This document shows positions 32,543 through 40,507 of a stretch of 64,000 bases of DNA, piece after piece. A program made the position numbers and the translations under genes. The stretch spans positions 5,952,001 through 6,016,000 of the forward strand of contig NZ_CP109427.1 of NCBI RefSeq assembly GCF_036250695.1. The letters are read 5' to 3'. Source of the DNA: Streptomyces sp. NBC_01497. Lineage in GTDB: Bacteria; Actinomycetota; Actinomycetes; Streptomycetales; Streptomycetaceae. Under the pieces are notes generated by a model. It was given only the letters and a program-made list of their open reading frames with translations. It was not told the origin of the DNA and made no database searches. Within the stretch, counting starts at the first letter, position 1, and every line of letters starts with the position of its first letter.

Positions 32543-33540
32543 CCGGCGTGACGCTCTCTCCCACCCCCTCCCCGGGAACCCGGGACACCGCCGGCGCCCG
32601 GCGTGGCGACGGCGGCCGGGTCGCGCGCCTGATCCTCACCCGCCTCGGCACCGCCGTCCTGGTCCTGTTGTGCACGGCCACCGTCTCGTTCTTCCTGGTA
32701 CGGCTCTCCGGCGACCCGGTCAAGCTGCTCCTGCCGCCCGACGCCACCTCCCACCAGGAAGCCACGCTGCGCGCGAGCCTCGGCCTGGACCGGCCACTGA
32801 TCACGCAGTACCTGGACTACCTGTGGGGGCTGCCGCGCCTGGACTTCGGGACCTCGCTGTTCTACAACGAACCCGTCAGCCACGTCCTCGCCGCCCGGCT
32901 GCCCGCGACCCTCGAACTCGCCGCGGGTGCCATCGTGGTGACCTTGGTCATCGCGGTACCCGCGGGCATCTTCGCGGCCATGCGCCGGGGCCGGGCCTCC
33001 GACCGGGGTGTGATGGCGGGGGTGCTGCTCGGCCAGTCCACCCCGCCGTTCTGGGTCGGCATCCTGCTGATCCTGGTCTTCGCCGTCGGCCTGCACGCGC
33101 TGCCGGCGTCCGGGTACGGGACGTTCGCCAACCTGGTCCTGCCGTCGGTCACCCTCGCCGTGTACTCCGTCGCCGTGGTGGCCCGCCTGTTGCGGTCCTC
33201 GCTGATCGACGTGCTCTCCTCGGACCACATCCGCACCGCGCGAGCCAAGGGTTTCGGGCCCCTCAAGATCGTCTTCGTGCACGCGCTGCGCAACGCGTCG
33301 CTGCCCGTCATCACCGTCGTCGGACTGGAGGTCGGCAGCCTCCTCGGCGGCGCCATCCTCACCGAACAGGTCTTCTCCTGGCCCGGCGTGGGACAGCTGA
33401 CCATCGAGGCCATCTCCAACCGCGACTTCCCGCTCGTGCAGGCCACCGTCATGTTCTTCGCCGCCGTGTTCGTCGTGGTGAACCTGCTCGTCGACCTCTC
33501 CTACAGCCTCCTCGACCCGAGGGTGAGGGCGTCCCGATGA
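32539..33540 (+). CDS. ABC transporter permease (DppB/OppB-like)
   Basis: 333 residues with six helices. LILTRLGTAVLVLLCTATVSF is the conserved first helix of DppB proteins, and the EAA-type loop SLIDVLSSDHIRTARAKGFG precedes the last helices. It forms half of the inner-membrane channel with the next gene. Start and stop both overlap neighbours by ATGA. The N-terminal ~35 residues are a Thr/Pro/Gly-rich hydrophilic tail. Confidence 0.94.
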   Translation: MTGVTLSPTPSPGTRDTAGARRGDGGRVARLILTRLGTAVLVLLCTATVSFFLVRLSGDPVKLLLPPDATSHQEATLRASLGLDRPLITQYLDYLWGLPRLDFGTSLFYNEPVSHVLAARLPATLELAAGAIVVTLVIAVPAGIFAAMRRGRASDRGVMAGVLLGQSTPPFWVGILLILVFAVGLHALPASGYGTFANLVLPSVTLAVYSVAVVARLLRSSLIDVLSSDHIRTARAKGFGPLKIVFVHALRNASLPVITVVGLEVGSLLGGAILTEQVFSWPGVGQLTIEAISNRDFPLVQATVMFFAAVFVVVNLLVDLSYSLLDPRVRASR

Positions 33541-34454
33541 CCGTCACATCCGCCACCGCCACCACCGCGCCCCCGCCCGGTGCCGTGCGGCAGCGCTCCA
33601 CCCGGGCCGTCGCCGTCCGCGCCCTGCTGCACAACAAACTGGCCGTCGCCGCGCTCGCCGTCCTCGCGGTCATGCTGATCGCGGCGGTGTGCGCACCGCT
33701 GATCGCGCCGGCCGACCCCAACGCGCAGGACCTGCTGATGCGGCTGAAGCCGCCTGCCTGGGAACACGGCGGCAGCAGTGCCCACCTGCTGGGCACCGAC
33801 CAGCTCGGCCGGGACATGCTCTCGCGTGTCATCTACGGCACCCGTGTGTCCCTCCTCGTCGGTGCGAGCGCCGCGCTCCTCGCCGGGGTGGTCGGCACCC
33901 TCGTCGGGCTCGCCTCCGGCTACCTGGGCGGCTGGCCCGACAAGGTGCTGATGCGGCTCGCCGACGTCCAACTCGCCTTCCCCGCCATCCTGCTGGCGCT
34001 CGCCATCGTCGGCTTCCTCGGCTCCGGGCTCTGGTACGTGATCCTCGTGCTCGGCTTCACCGGCTGGGTCTCCTACGCCCGGGTCGTACGTTCCGAGGTG
34101 CTGTCGCTGCGTTCGCGCGACTTCGTCACCGAGGCGCGGGCGATCGGCGCGAGCGATCCCGCGATCATGCGCCGCCATCTGCTGCCCAACGTGATGGCAC
34201 CGCTCGCCACCATCGGCACCCTGCACATCGCGGCGGCCATCGTCGCCGAGGCGTCACTCAGCTACCTCGGCCTCGGCGTGCCGAAGGAGACCGTCACCTG
34301 GGGCTCCATGCTCGCCGACGGCCAGCTCTACCTCGGCACCTCGTGGTGGGTCGCCGTCTTCCCCGGCGTCGCGCTGATGCTCACCTCACTCGCCGTCAAC
34401 ATCACTGGAGACGCCCTGCGGGACGTCGCGGACCCGAAGGCGTACCGCCGATGA
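33537..34454 (+). CDS. ABC transporter permease (DppC/OppC-like)
   Basis: 305 residues. DppC features: AVCAPLIAPADPNAQDL, HLLGTDQLGRDMLSRVIYG, and the EAA loop EVLSLRSRDFVTEARAIGA. It has six helices and pairs with the DppB-like permease. It is translationally coupled on both sides (ATGA overlaps). Its place between the first permease and two ATPases is the classical dpp/opp order. Confidence 0.94.
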   Translation: MTVTSATATTAPPPGAVRQRSTRAVAVRALLHNKLAVAALAVLAVMLIAAVCAPLIAPADPNAQDLLMRLKPPAWEHGGSSAHLLGTDQLGRDMLSRVIYGTRVSLLVGASAALLAGVVGTLVGLASGYLGGWPDKVLMRLADVQLAFPAILLALAIVGFLGSGLWYVILVLGFTGWVSYARVVRSEVLSLRSRDFVTEARAIGASDPAIMRRHLLPNVMAPLATIGTLHIAAAIVAEASLSYLGLGVPKETVTWGSMLADGQLYLGTSWWVAVFPGVALMLTSLAVNITGDALRDVADPKAYRR

Positions 34455-35302
34455 CACCTCCACCCACCACACCGCCACCGCGGCAGGACCCGGCCGGCCT
34501 CCGGGAGCCCGTGCTGTCCGTCGAGGACCTCAGCGTCGACTTCCGGCTCGACTCCGGCGTCGTGCACGCCGTGCGCGGGGTCAGCTGGCAGGTCGCCGCC
34601 GGGGAGACGCTCGCCGTGGTGGGGGAGTCGGGCAGCGGCAAGACGGCGAGCGCGCTGTCCGTGCTGCGGCTGAACCCCGAACCGCCCTGCGTCTACGCGG
34701 GCGGCCGGATCCTCTTCGCCGGCGAGGACCTGCTGGCCTGCGGCGAGAAGCGCCTCGGCCGCATCAGGGGCGGCGCGATCTCCATGGTCTTCCAGGACCC
34801 GATGACCAGCCTCGACCCACTGCAACGCGTGGGCACGCAGGTCGCCGAGGTGCTGCGGCACCACCAGGGCGTCTCCCGGGCCGAGGCCCGCGACGCGGCG
34901 GTCGCCGCGCTCGACGAGGTCGGCATCCCCGACGCGGCACGCCGCTACCGCCAGTACCCGCACGAGCTGTCCGGCGGTCTGCGGCAGCGCGTGATGATCG
35001 CCGCCGCGCTGGTGGGCCGCCCGCAGGTGCTCATCGCGGACGAGCCGACGACGGCGCTCGACGTCACCGTGCAGCGCCAGATCCTCGACCTGATCGTCGA
35101 GTTGAGGGCACGGCACGGCATGGCGGTGGTGCTGATCACGCACGACCTCGGGGTGGTCGCCGAGACCGCGGACCGGGTCGTCGTCATGAACCGCGGGGAG
35201 GTCGTCGAGTCCGGCGACGTCCTCGGTGTCTTCGAACGTCCCGAGGACCCGTACACACGGGCGTTGCTCGCCGCGACGCCGCGATTGGAGCGGACGGCAT
35301 GA
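34451..35302 (+). CDS. ABC transporter ATP-binding protein (DppD/OppD-like)
   Basis: 283 residues. Walker A GESGSGKTA, signature LSGGLRQRV, Walker B VLIADEP and the H-loop ITHDLGVVAE. Residues DPYTRALLAATP form the start of the oligopeptide/dipeptide C-terminal extension (oligo_HPY), here shorter than usual and lacking the full cysteine cluster. It drives import together with the next ATPase. A Pro/Thr-rich start (~20 residues) precedes the domain. ATGA overlaps on both ends. Confidence 0.94.
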   Translation: MTPPPTTPPPRQDPAGLREPVLSVEDLSVDFRLDSGVVHAVRGVSWQVAAGETLAVVGESGSGKTASALSVLRLNPEPPCVYAGGRILFAGEDLLACGEKRLGRIRGGAISMVFQDPMTSLDPLQRVGTQVAEVLRHHQGVSRAEARDAAVAALDEVGIPDAARRYRQYPHELSGGLRQRVMIAAALVGRPQVLIADEPTTALDVTVQRQILDLIVELRARHGMAVVLITHDLGVVAETADRVVVMNRGEVVESGDVLGVFERPEDPYTRALLAATPRLERTA

Positions 35303-36156
35303 GCAGTGTTCCCCTGCTGGAACTGTCCGGCCTGCGCAAGGAGTTCGGCGGGCGGCGCGGCCACCGGGTGGCCGCGGTCGACGGTGTGTCGCTCAGCGTG
35401 CACGAGGGCGAGACCCTGGCCCTCGTGGGGGAGTCCGGCTGCGGCAAGACCACCCTGACCCGGCTGCTGCTGCGGCTGACCGAACCCACCGCCGGCACGG
35501 TCTCCTTCGACGGGCGTGACCTCGCGGCCCTGTCGGCGGGCGAACTGCGGTCCGTGCGACGCGAGATGCAGGTCGTCCTGCAGGACCCCTACTCCAGCAT
35601 GAACCCCCGGCTGCGGATCGCCGACATCGTCGCCGAGCCGCTCGTCACGCACGACCCCGCGATGCGCGGCCGGCGCGGCGGTGCCCGCACCCGCCTGCGC
35701 GAGCGGGTGGGCGAACTCCTGGAGTCCGTCGGCCTCGACGCCGGCATCCAGAACCGCTACCCGCACGAGTTCTCCGGCGGCCAGCGCCAGCGCATCTCCA
35801 TCGCGCGGGCCCTCGCGCTCTCGCCCCGGCTGGTCGTCCTGGACGAGCCGACCAGCGCACTCGACGTGTCCGTGCAGGCCTCGGTCCTGGACCTGCTCGC
35901 CGCCCTCCAGCGCGAGCACGGACTCACCTATGTCTTCGTCTCGCACAACCTCGCCGTGGTCCGGCAGGTGGCCGACCGGGTGGCGGTGATGCGCGCGGGC
36001 CGGCTGGTCGAGGTGGGGGACGCGGCCTCGGTGTTCGCCTCGCCCCGCGACCCGTACACCCGCGAACTGCTCGACGCGGTGCCGGACCCGGACCCCCGCG
36101 CGGCCCGGCGCCGCCGTGCCGCCGCCGGACGCGGGAGCGAGGTGGTGACGGAGTGA
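35299..36156 (+). CDS. ABC transporter ATP-binding protein (DppF/OppF-like)
   Basis: 285 residues. Walker A GESGCGKTT, signature FSGGQRQRI, Walker B LVVLDEP, H-loop VSHNLAVVRQ. DPYTRELLDAVPDPDPR marks the family's C-terminus. It is the second ATPase and the end of the importer operon. The stop is followed by ~255 bases of GC-rich spacer with no obvious simple terminator. Confidence 0.94.
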   Translation: MSSVPLLELSGLRKEFGGRRGHRVAAVDGVSLSVHEGETLALVGESGCGKTTLTRLLLRLTEPTAGTVSFDGRDLAALSAGELRSVRREMQVVLQDPYSSMNPRLRIADIVAEPLVTHDPAMRGRRGGARTRLRERVGELLESVGLDAGIQNRYPHEFSGGQRQRISIARALALSPRLVVLDEPTSALDVSVQASVLDLLAALQREHGLTYVFVSHNLAVVRQVADRVAVMRAGRLVEVGDAASVFASPRDPYTRELLDAVPDPDPRAARRRRAAAGRGSEVVTE

Positions 36157-36412
36157 GGGCCGCGGCCGCGCCGGGGGCCGGGCGCCGGGCCCCCGGCACG
36201 GCGGCGGGCACGGGCCCGACCCCCTCGGTCCCTGCGCGCGGGAGCGCGCACACGGGTCCGGCGGCGACGCGGTGTGCGCGTACGGAGCCGGGCGCGGGTT
36301 CGGTTCCCTGTACGGGGTCGGCCCCGGCTGCGCGTACGGGGTCGGGCTCCGGCGCGGCGGCGGGTACGGCCAGGGGTTCGGGCGTGCCCGGATCCGGGCC
36401 GTCGCACCCCGC
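36157..36412. other. Low-complexity spacer, no gene
   Basis: 256 GC-rich bases between the convergent ATPase and ROK genes. It holds degenerate GCGTACGGGGTCGG-like direct repeats (about 36270-36370). Open frames here give only Arg/Pro/Gly low complexity. No clean terminator was picked. Confidence 0.5.
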
Positions 36413-37369
36413 CTACAGGTGGGACAGGACGAGCCCCGCCCCGCCCAGGAGCGCGATGTCGTCCACGTCCGCGCCCCCCACCACGACTCTCGGCTGCTCC
36501 GCGCCCGAGGCCGCCACGTTCCCGCGCAGCCGCGTCTCCAGGAGCGAGCGGAAGTGCTCGCCGCCCTCCCTGGCCTCCCCGTGCAGGACGAACAGGCCGG
36601 GCGCGAACAACTGCTGGATGTTCACCAGACCCAGCACCAGGTTGTCCGCGTACTCCGCCACCAGCGCCCGCGCGGCGGCGTCCTCGCGCGCCACCAGCGA
36701 GCGCAGCCCGGCGTCGGCGCCGAGGCCCAGCGCCGCCGCGCGGGCGACGAGCCAGCGGGTCGTCGCGACCGTCTTCCAGCAGCCGGTGTTCCCACAGGTG
36801 CAGCGCTCGTCACCGGCCGTCACCGTCATGTGCGCGCCGCTGCGCCCGCCCTGGGGAGCCAGCACCTCGCCCTCGTACAGGATGCCGACGCCCAGGACCT
36901 CACCCGTCGACACCGACGCGAACGTCCGCCTGCCCCGGCCCGGACCGAACCACCGGTCTCCCAGCACCTGGAGGCGGGCCCGGTGCTCCACCCGTACCGG
37001 CACGCCCGTCAGGGCGCCGAGGCGGTCCTTCACCGGGTACCCGTGCAGCGCCGGCACGTCGTTGACCTCGACGATCAGCCCGGCCGCCGGGTCCACGATG
37101 CCCGCTGCCGCCACACCGATGCCGGCCGGCGGGCGGGCGGCGAACACCCGTGCCGCCTCGGCCAGCGCCGCGTCGACCTCCCCACGCCCCCGCGCACCCG
37201 GGGCGTACGCCGCCTCGGAGCGTTCCAGCACGCGGCCGGACATGCTCAGCACCGCCGCGCGCACCCGGCCGGGCACCAGCTCCACGGCGCCCAGGGTCCG
37301 CACCGGCGCGGACGCCGGCGCCTCGACCCGGGGCTCGACCAACCGCAACCGCGTAGTTCTCTGCGCCAT
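36413..37369 (-). CDS. ROK-family protein, probably not a functional sugar kinase
   Basis: 318 residues. ROK features: FASVSTGEVLGVGILYEGEV (phosphate-binding-like), then the zinc site GAHMTVTAGDERCTCGNTGCW with His and three Cys. However, the segment VPVRVEHRARLQVLGDRWFG has Glu-His-Arg where ROK kinases have E-N-D with the catalytic Asp, and the N-terminal ATP motif (LGAVELVPGRVRAAV) is degenerate. There is no helix-turn-helix, so it is not a full ROK repressor. It may be a sugar-sensing or regulatory protein for the locus. CAGAGT lies seven bases before ATG 37369. It diverges from the creatininase gene, with 42 bases between. Confidence 0.85.
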   Translation of the reverse strand: MAQRTTRLRLVEPRVEAPASAPVRTLGAVELVPGRVRAAVLSMSGRVLERSEAAYAPGARGRGEVDAALAEAARVFAARPPAGIGVAAAGIVDPAAGLIVEVNDVPALHGYPVKDRLGALTGVPVRVEHRARLQVLGDRWFGPGRGRRTFASVSTGEVLGVGILYEGEVLAPQGGRSGAHMTVTAGDERCTCGNTGCWKTVATTRWLVARAAALGLGADAGLRSLVAREDAAARALVAEYADNLVLGLVNIQQLFAPGLFVLHGEAREGGEHFRSLLETRLRGNVAASGAEQPRVVVGGADVDDIALLGGAGLVLSHL

Positions 37370-37411
37370 GCCGCGAACTCTGCCACGTCAGCGTTTCCTG
37401 GAGACAGCACT

Positions 37412-38317
37412 GTGAGTCAACGAAATATGTCCGAGCTGCCCTGGCGCGAAGCCCGTGCCGCGGGAGCGGAGGGCGTCACGCTCCTGCCCATCGGGTCGCA
37501 GGAGCAGCACGCGGCCCACCTGCCGCTCGCCACCGACACCCTGCTCGTCGAGGCCGTCGTGGACCGGGCACTGGAGATCCTCGCCGAGGAGGAGCAGGTC
37601 CCGGGCGCTCCTGGGACCGATGTGCTGCGACTGCCGGTCCTGCCCTACGGGCACAGTCCCCACCACCTCTTCGCCGCGGCCCTCTCCCTGTCCGCGCCGA
37701 CCCTCTCCGCTGTGCTCGGCGATCTCCTCGGCTCGCTCGTCACCAGCGGCTGCCGCCGGATCATGATCGTCAACGGGCACGGCGGCAACGACGAGATCAT
37801 GCGCCTCGCCGTCAAGCGCTTCGCGCTGCGGCCGGAGGCCGAGGGCGTCACGCTCGCCGCCTGCTCGTACTGGACCGTCACGGCGGACGGCGGCGAAGCG
37901 CCCGGTGGCGCGGGCGAGGCCGGTGCCCGCACGGCCGAGCGCCCCGAGGTGACCCCCGGTCACGCCGGCTGGTTCGAGACCTCGCTGATGCTGGCCGCCC
38001 ATCCGGGGCTCGTCCAGACGCCCGTGGCGGCCCGCGAGCCCGTCGTACCGCCTCCGCTGTTCGACAACCCGCCCTATCCGGGGCTCACCACCGAACGCCA
38101 CGGCGAGTGGGCCCGGGTCGGCGGTGCCACCGACGACGCGTCCGGCGCCGACCGGGACGCCGGACGCCGGCTCCTCGACGCCCGTGCCCTCGGACTCGCC
38201 CGCGCCGTGCGGGCCTTCGACGCCGCCACCCGCCCCGGGCTCCGGTCCGAGCCCGCACCCGAACCCGCGGGCGCTGCCGCACCCGCACCCGCGCCCGCCC
38301 ACCAAGGAGAAGAATGA
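37412..38317 (+). CDS. Creatininase-family amidohydrolase
   Basis: 301 residues. Metal ligands of the family are visible: Glu in PIGSQEQHAAHLPLATDTLL with His and Asp following, and NGHGGND in the middle. The family opens lactams and amides (creatinine, formamides, mycofactocin precursors). GTG 37412 has GGAG eight bases upstream; the internal ATG five codons on is possible. A low-complexity Pro/Ala C-terminal tail (~20 residues) is extra. It overlaps the enolase gene (ATGA), so the two act in one pathway. With the peptide-type importer and serine hydrolase it suggests breakdown of an amide- or lactam-containing compound. Not mycofactocin, because no mft genes are near. Confidence 0.9.
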   Translation: MSQRNMSELPWREARAAGAEGVTLLPIGSQEQHAAHLPLATDTLLVEAVVDRALEILAEEEQVPGAPGTDVLRLPVLPYGHSPHHLFAAALSLSAPTLSAVLGDLLGSLVTSGCRRIMIVNGHGGNDEIMRLAVKRFALRPEAEGVTLAACSYWTVTADGGEAPGGAGEAGARTAERPEVTPGHAGWFETSLMLAAHPGLVQTPVAAREPVVPPPLFDNPPYPGLTTERHGEWARVGGATDDASGADRDAGRRLLDARALGLARAVRAFDAATRPGLRSEPAPEPAGAAAPAPAPAHQGEE

Positions 38318-39441
38318 AGATCACGGACGTCGACGTGCAGGTGGTCAACCTCCCGTTGGTCAACCCGTTCACCAGCTCGTTCGAGACCAAGACCGGGGAG
38401 ACCCGCACGGTCGTGCGCATCCGCACCGACGACGGCGTCGAGGGCTGGGGCGAGACCATGTGGGGCCGGCCGGTCGCCGCGATCGTGCGGTCGATCGCGA
38501 AGGACCTGATCGGGACCAGCCCGTTCGCCCTGGAGGCCTTCCACCGCAAGCAGCACATGGTGCCCTTCTTCTACGGCTACCTCGGCTACGCGGCCATCGC
38601 CGCCCTCGACGTGGCCTGCTGGGACGTCATGGGCAAGGCCACCGGCCAGTCCGTGACCGATCTGCTCGGCGGTCCGGTCCGCGACGAGGTGCCGATCACC
38701 GCGCTCATCACCCGCGCCGACGCGCCGGGCGCGAGCCGGGACGCGCTGCCCGGCGCCCTCGCCGACCACGCGGCCCGGGTCGTCGCAGAGGGCGGTTTCC
38801 GCGCCGTGAAGCTCAAGGGCACCACGGACGTGGACGGCGATGTGGCGATCCTGCGTGCCCTGCGCGCCGCGCTGCCCGCCGTCGACCTGCGGGTGGACCC
38901 CAACGCGGCCTGGTCCGTGCCTGATTCGGTACGGGCCGGGATCGCGCTTGAGGAGCTCGACCTGGAGTACCTGGAGGACCCGTGCAGCGGCATCGACGGC
39001 ATGAGCCAGGTGCACGCCCGCGTCCGTATCCCGCTGTGCACCAACATGTGCGTCGTGCGGTTCGAGGACTTCGCGCCCGCGATGCGGCTGAACGCGGTCG
39101 ACGTGATCCACGGTGACGTCTACAAGTGGGGCGGCATCGCGCCGACCAAGGCGCTCGCCGCCCACTGCGAGACGTTCGGACTCGGCATGAACCTGCACAG
39201 CGGCGGCGAGTTGGGCATCGCGACCGCCGCGCACCTCGCGGTCGTGGCCAGCACCCCGGTGCTCTCGCGCGCCATCGACTCCATGTACTACCTGCACTCC
39301 GACGACATCATCGAGCCGCTGGAACTCGCCGGCGGCAGGCTGCGGGTGCCGACCGGGCCCGGCCTCGGCGTACGGGTGGACGAGGACAAGCTGCGGCACT
39401 ACGCGGCGGTCAACGAGCGGGAGGGTGACCTCACGGGCTGA
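38314..39441 (+). CDS. Mandelate racemase / enolase-superfamily protein (glucarate-dehydratase-like)
   Basis: 375 residues. An N-terminal capping domain (KITDVDVQVVNLPLVNPFTS) is followed by the barrel with the K-x-K pair in RAVKLKGT, metal ligands Asp in DLRVDPNAAW, Glu in EYLEDPC and Asn in LCTNMCVVRF. The D-H dyad is in VIHGDVYKWGG and GMNLHSGGELGIA. The D/E/N ligand set and H-S-G-G/N-x-L-G motif match the glucarate dehydratase subgroup, which abstracts a proton alpha to a carboxylate and eliminates water. AAGGAG lies before ATG 38314, and the ATG overlaps the creatininase stop. The substrate is a sugar acid or related hydroxy acid; exact identity unknown. It ends the operon at a strong terminator. 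Confidence 0.92.
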   Translation: MKITDVDVQVVNLPLVNPFTSSFETKTGETRTVVRIRTDDGVEGWGETMWGRPVAAIVRSIAKDLIGTSPFALEAFHRKQHMVPFFYGYLGYAAIAALDVACWDVMGKATGQSVTDLLGGPVRDEVPITALITRADAPGASRDALPGALADHAARVVAEGGFRAVKLKGTTDVDGDVAILRALRAALPAVDLRVDPNAAWSVPDSVRAGIALEELDLEYLEDPCSGIDGMSQVHARVRIPLCTNMCVVRFEDFAPAMRLNAVDVIHGDVYKWGGIAPTKALAAHCETFGLGMNLHSGGELGIATAAHLAVVASTPVLSRAIDSMYYLHSDDIIEPLELAGGRLRVPTGPGLGVRVDEDKLRHYAAVNEREGDLTG

Positions 39442-39549
39442 TGCCCCGGGGGCGTCAGGAGCGGCACGCGCTGGTTCCGCGCCCGGCCACGACCGGTGTG
39501 CCCGGCGCGCTCCGGGTGCCCGGCTGCTCGCGTGCCTCTCCGGCCGCCA

Positions 39550-39598
39550 AGCCCCTCTTACCCCTCAAGCCCCTCAAGCCCCTCATACCCCTCACACC
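39550..39598. repeat. 9-bp degenerate tandem repeat (CCCCTCAAG-like)
   Basis: Five consecutive CCCTC-plus-four units (CCCTCTTAC, CCCTCAAGC twice, CCCTCATAC, CCCTCACAC) just before the terminator. They lie within the 418-base spacer 39442-39859, which contains no gene. Confidence 0.7.
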
Positions 39599-39611
39599 CC
39601 GAGGTTCCGGG

Positions 39612-39654
39612 TGCCCCACGGGCCCGTCGCGAGCTGCGACGGGCCCGTGGGGCA
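39612..39654. terminator. Very strong hairpin terminator after the catabolic operon
   Basis: Perfect 19-base arms TGCCCCACGGGCCCGTCGC (39612-39630) and complement (39636-39654) with a five-base loop. Confidence 0.9.
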
Positions 39655-39715
39655 TGGCGCACCCCTACGCCGACTCCGTGATCTGTGGCCCACGTCACAT
39701 CGCGCCCCTTGAGTG

Positions 39716-39748
39716 CTTGTCCCGGGCCGCCACGTAGTGAGGGACAAG
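39716..39748. promoter_or_regulatory. Inverted repeat upstream of the Y-x4-D lipoprotein
   Basis: CTTGTCCC (39716-39723) and GGGACAAG (39741-39748) are perfect complements with a 17-base gap, about 110 bases before the ATG. It could be an operator or leader hairpin. Confidence 0.4.
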
Positions 39749-39859
39749 ACGCGCCACCCGGACCCCGGTTCCCGCCACGGGGCGCCGGCGGCGCACGAGA
39801 AGCCCGGCCAGCAGGGCCGCGTGGAGCTCTCGTACACGTCTCGTGAGGGGACAGCTTCG

Positions 39860-40507
39860 ATGAACGGTTCGATGACAACGCGTGGGAACAGGAAGCGCCG
39901 GATCTCGTCCACCGCGGGCCTCGGCCTCTCGCTCGCGGCCGTGGCCGCGTTCGCGGCGGCCTGCGGTGGCAGCTCCGACTCCGCCTCGGGATCCGGAAGT
40001 TCGGCCCCCGGTGACACGCCGAGCAGCAGCGCGAGCGCGCCCGCCGCCGCTGGTTCGGGCTCCGGCTCGGGGGCGGCCACGGCGGTGTCGAGCATCGACA
40101 CCAAGAGCGGCGACATGGGCACCTATCTGACCGACGGCTCCGGCAAGACGCTGTACCTGTTCGCCCAGGACACGCACGCCGCGTCCACCTGCGACGGCAG
40201 TTGCGCGAGCGGATGGCCCCCGGTGACGGCCAAGGCCGCCCCGAAGGCCGGATCCGGTGTGACCTCGGCCAAGCTGACCGTCGTCAAGCGTTCCGACGGC
40301 ACGATGCAGGTGGCCTACGCGGGCCACCCGCTCTACTACTTCTCCGGCGACTCCGCCGCCGGGGACACCAAGGGCCAGGGCGTGGACGGCTTCGGCGCCA
40401 AGTGGTGGCTCGTGGGACCGGACGGCAAGCAGATCACCAAGACGGCGGCGCCGACCGCGAGTGACAGCGGCAGCAGCGGCTCCGACGCCGGTGGCGGCTG
40501 GTCGTGA
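39860..40507 (+). CDS. Lipoprotein with secreted Y-x4-D repeats (PF03640-like)
   Basis: 215 residues. Basic start, hydrophobic run and lipobox AAFAAAC give a lipidated exported protein. A Ser/Gly/Ala-rich linker (~40-80) precedes two repeats, YLTDGSGKTLYLFAQDTHAA followed by STCDGSCASGWPPV, and HPLYYFSGDSAAGDTKGQG followed by WWLVGPDG. The Y-x4-D signature and C-x3-C pair define this family, whose function is unknown but sometimes linked to extracellular redox. GAGGGGA lies about nine bases before ATG 39860. It overlaps the permease gene (GTGA), an unusual partner that suggests the lipoprotein serves that membrane protein. Confidence 0.9.
   Translation: MNGSMTTRGNRKRRISSTAGLGLSLAAVAAFAAACGGSSDSASGSGSSAPGDTPSSSASAPAAAGSGSGSGAATAVSSIDTKSGDMGTYLTDGSGKTLYLFAQDTHAASTCDGSCASGWPPVTAKAAPKAGSGVTSAKLTVVKRSDGTMQVAYAGHPLYYFSGDSAAGDTKGQGVDGFGAKWWLVGPDGKQITKTAAPTASDSGSSGSDAGGGWS

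Noticed and set aside
37412..38317. Creatininase gene as a mycofactocin mftE
   Set aside because: No mftA, mftB, mftC or other mycofactocin genes lie nearby; the neighbours are catabolic.
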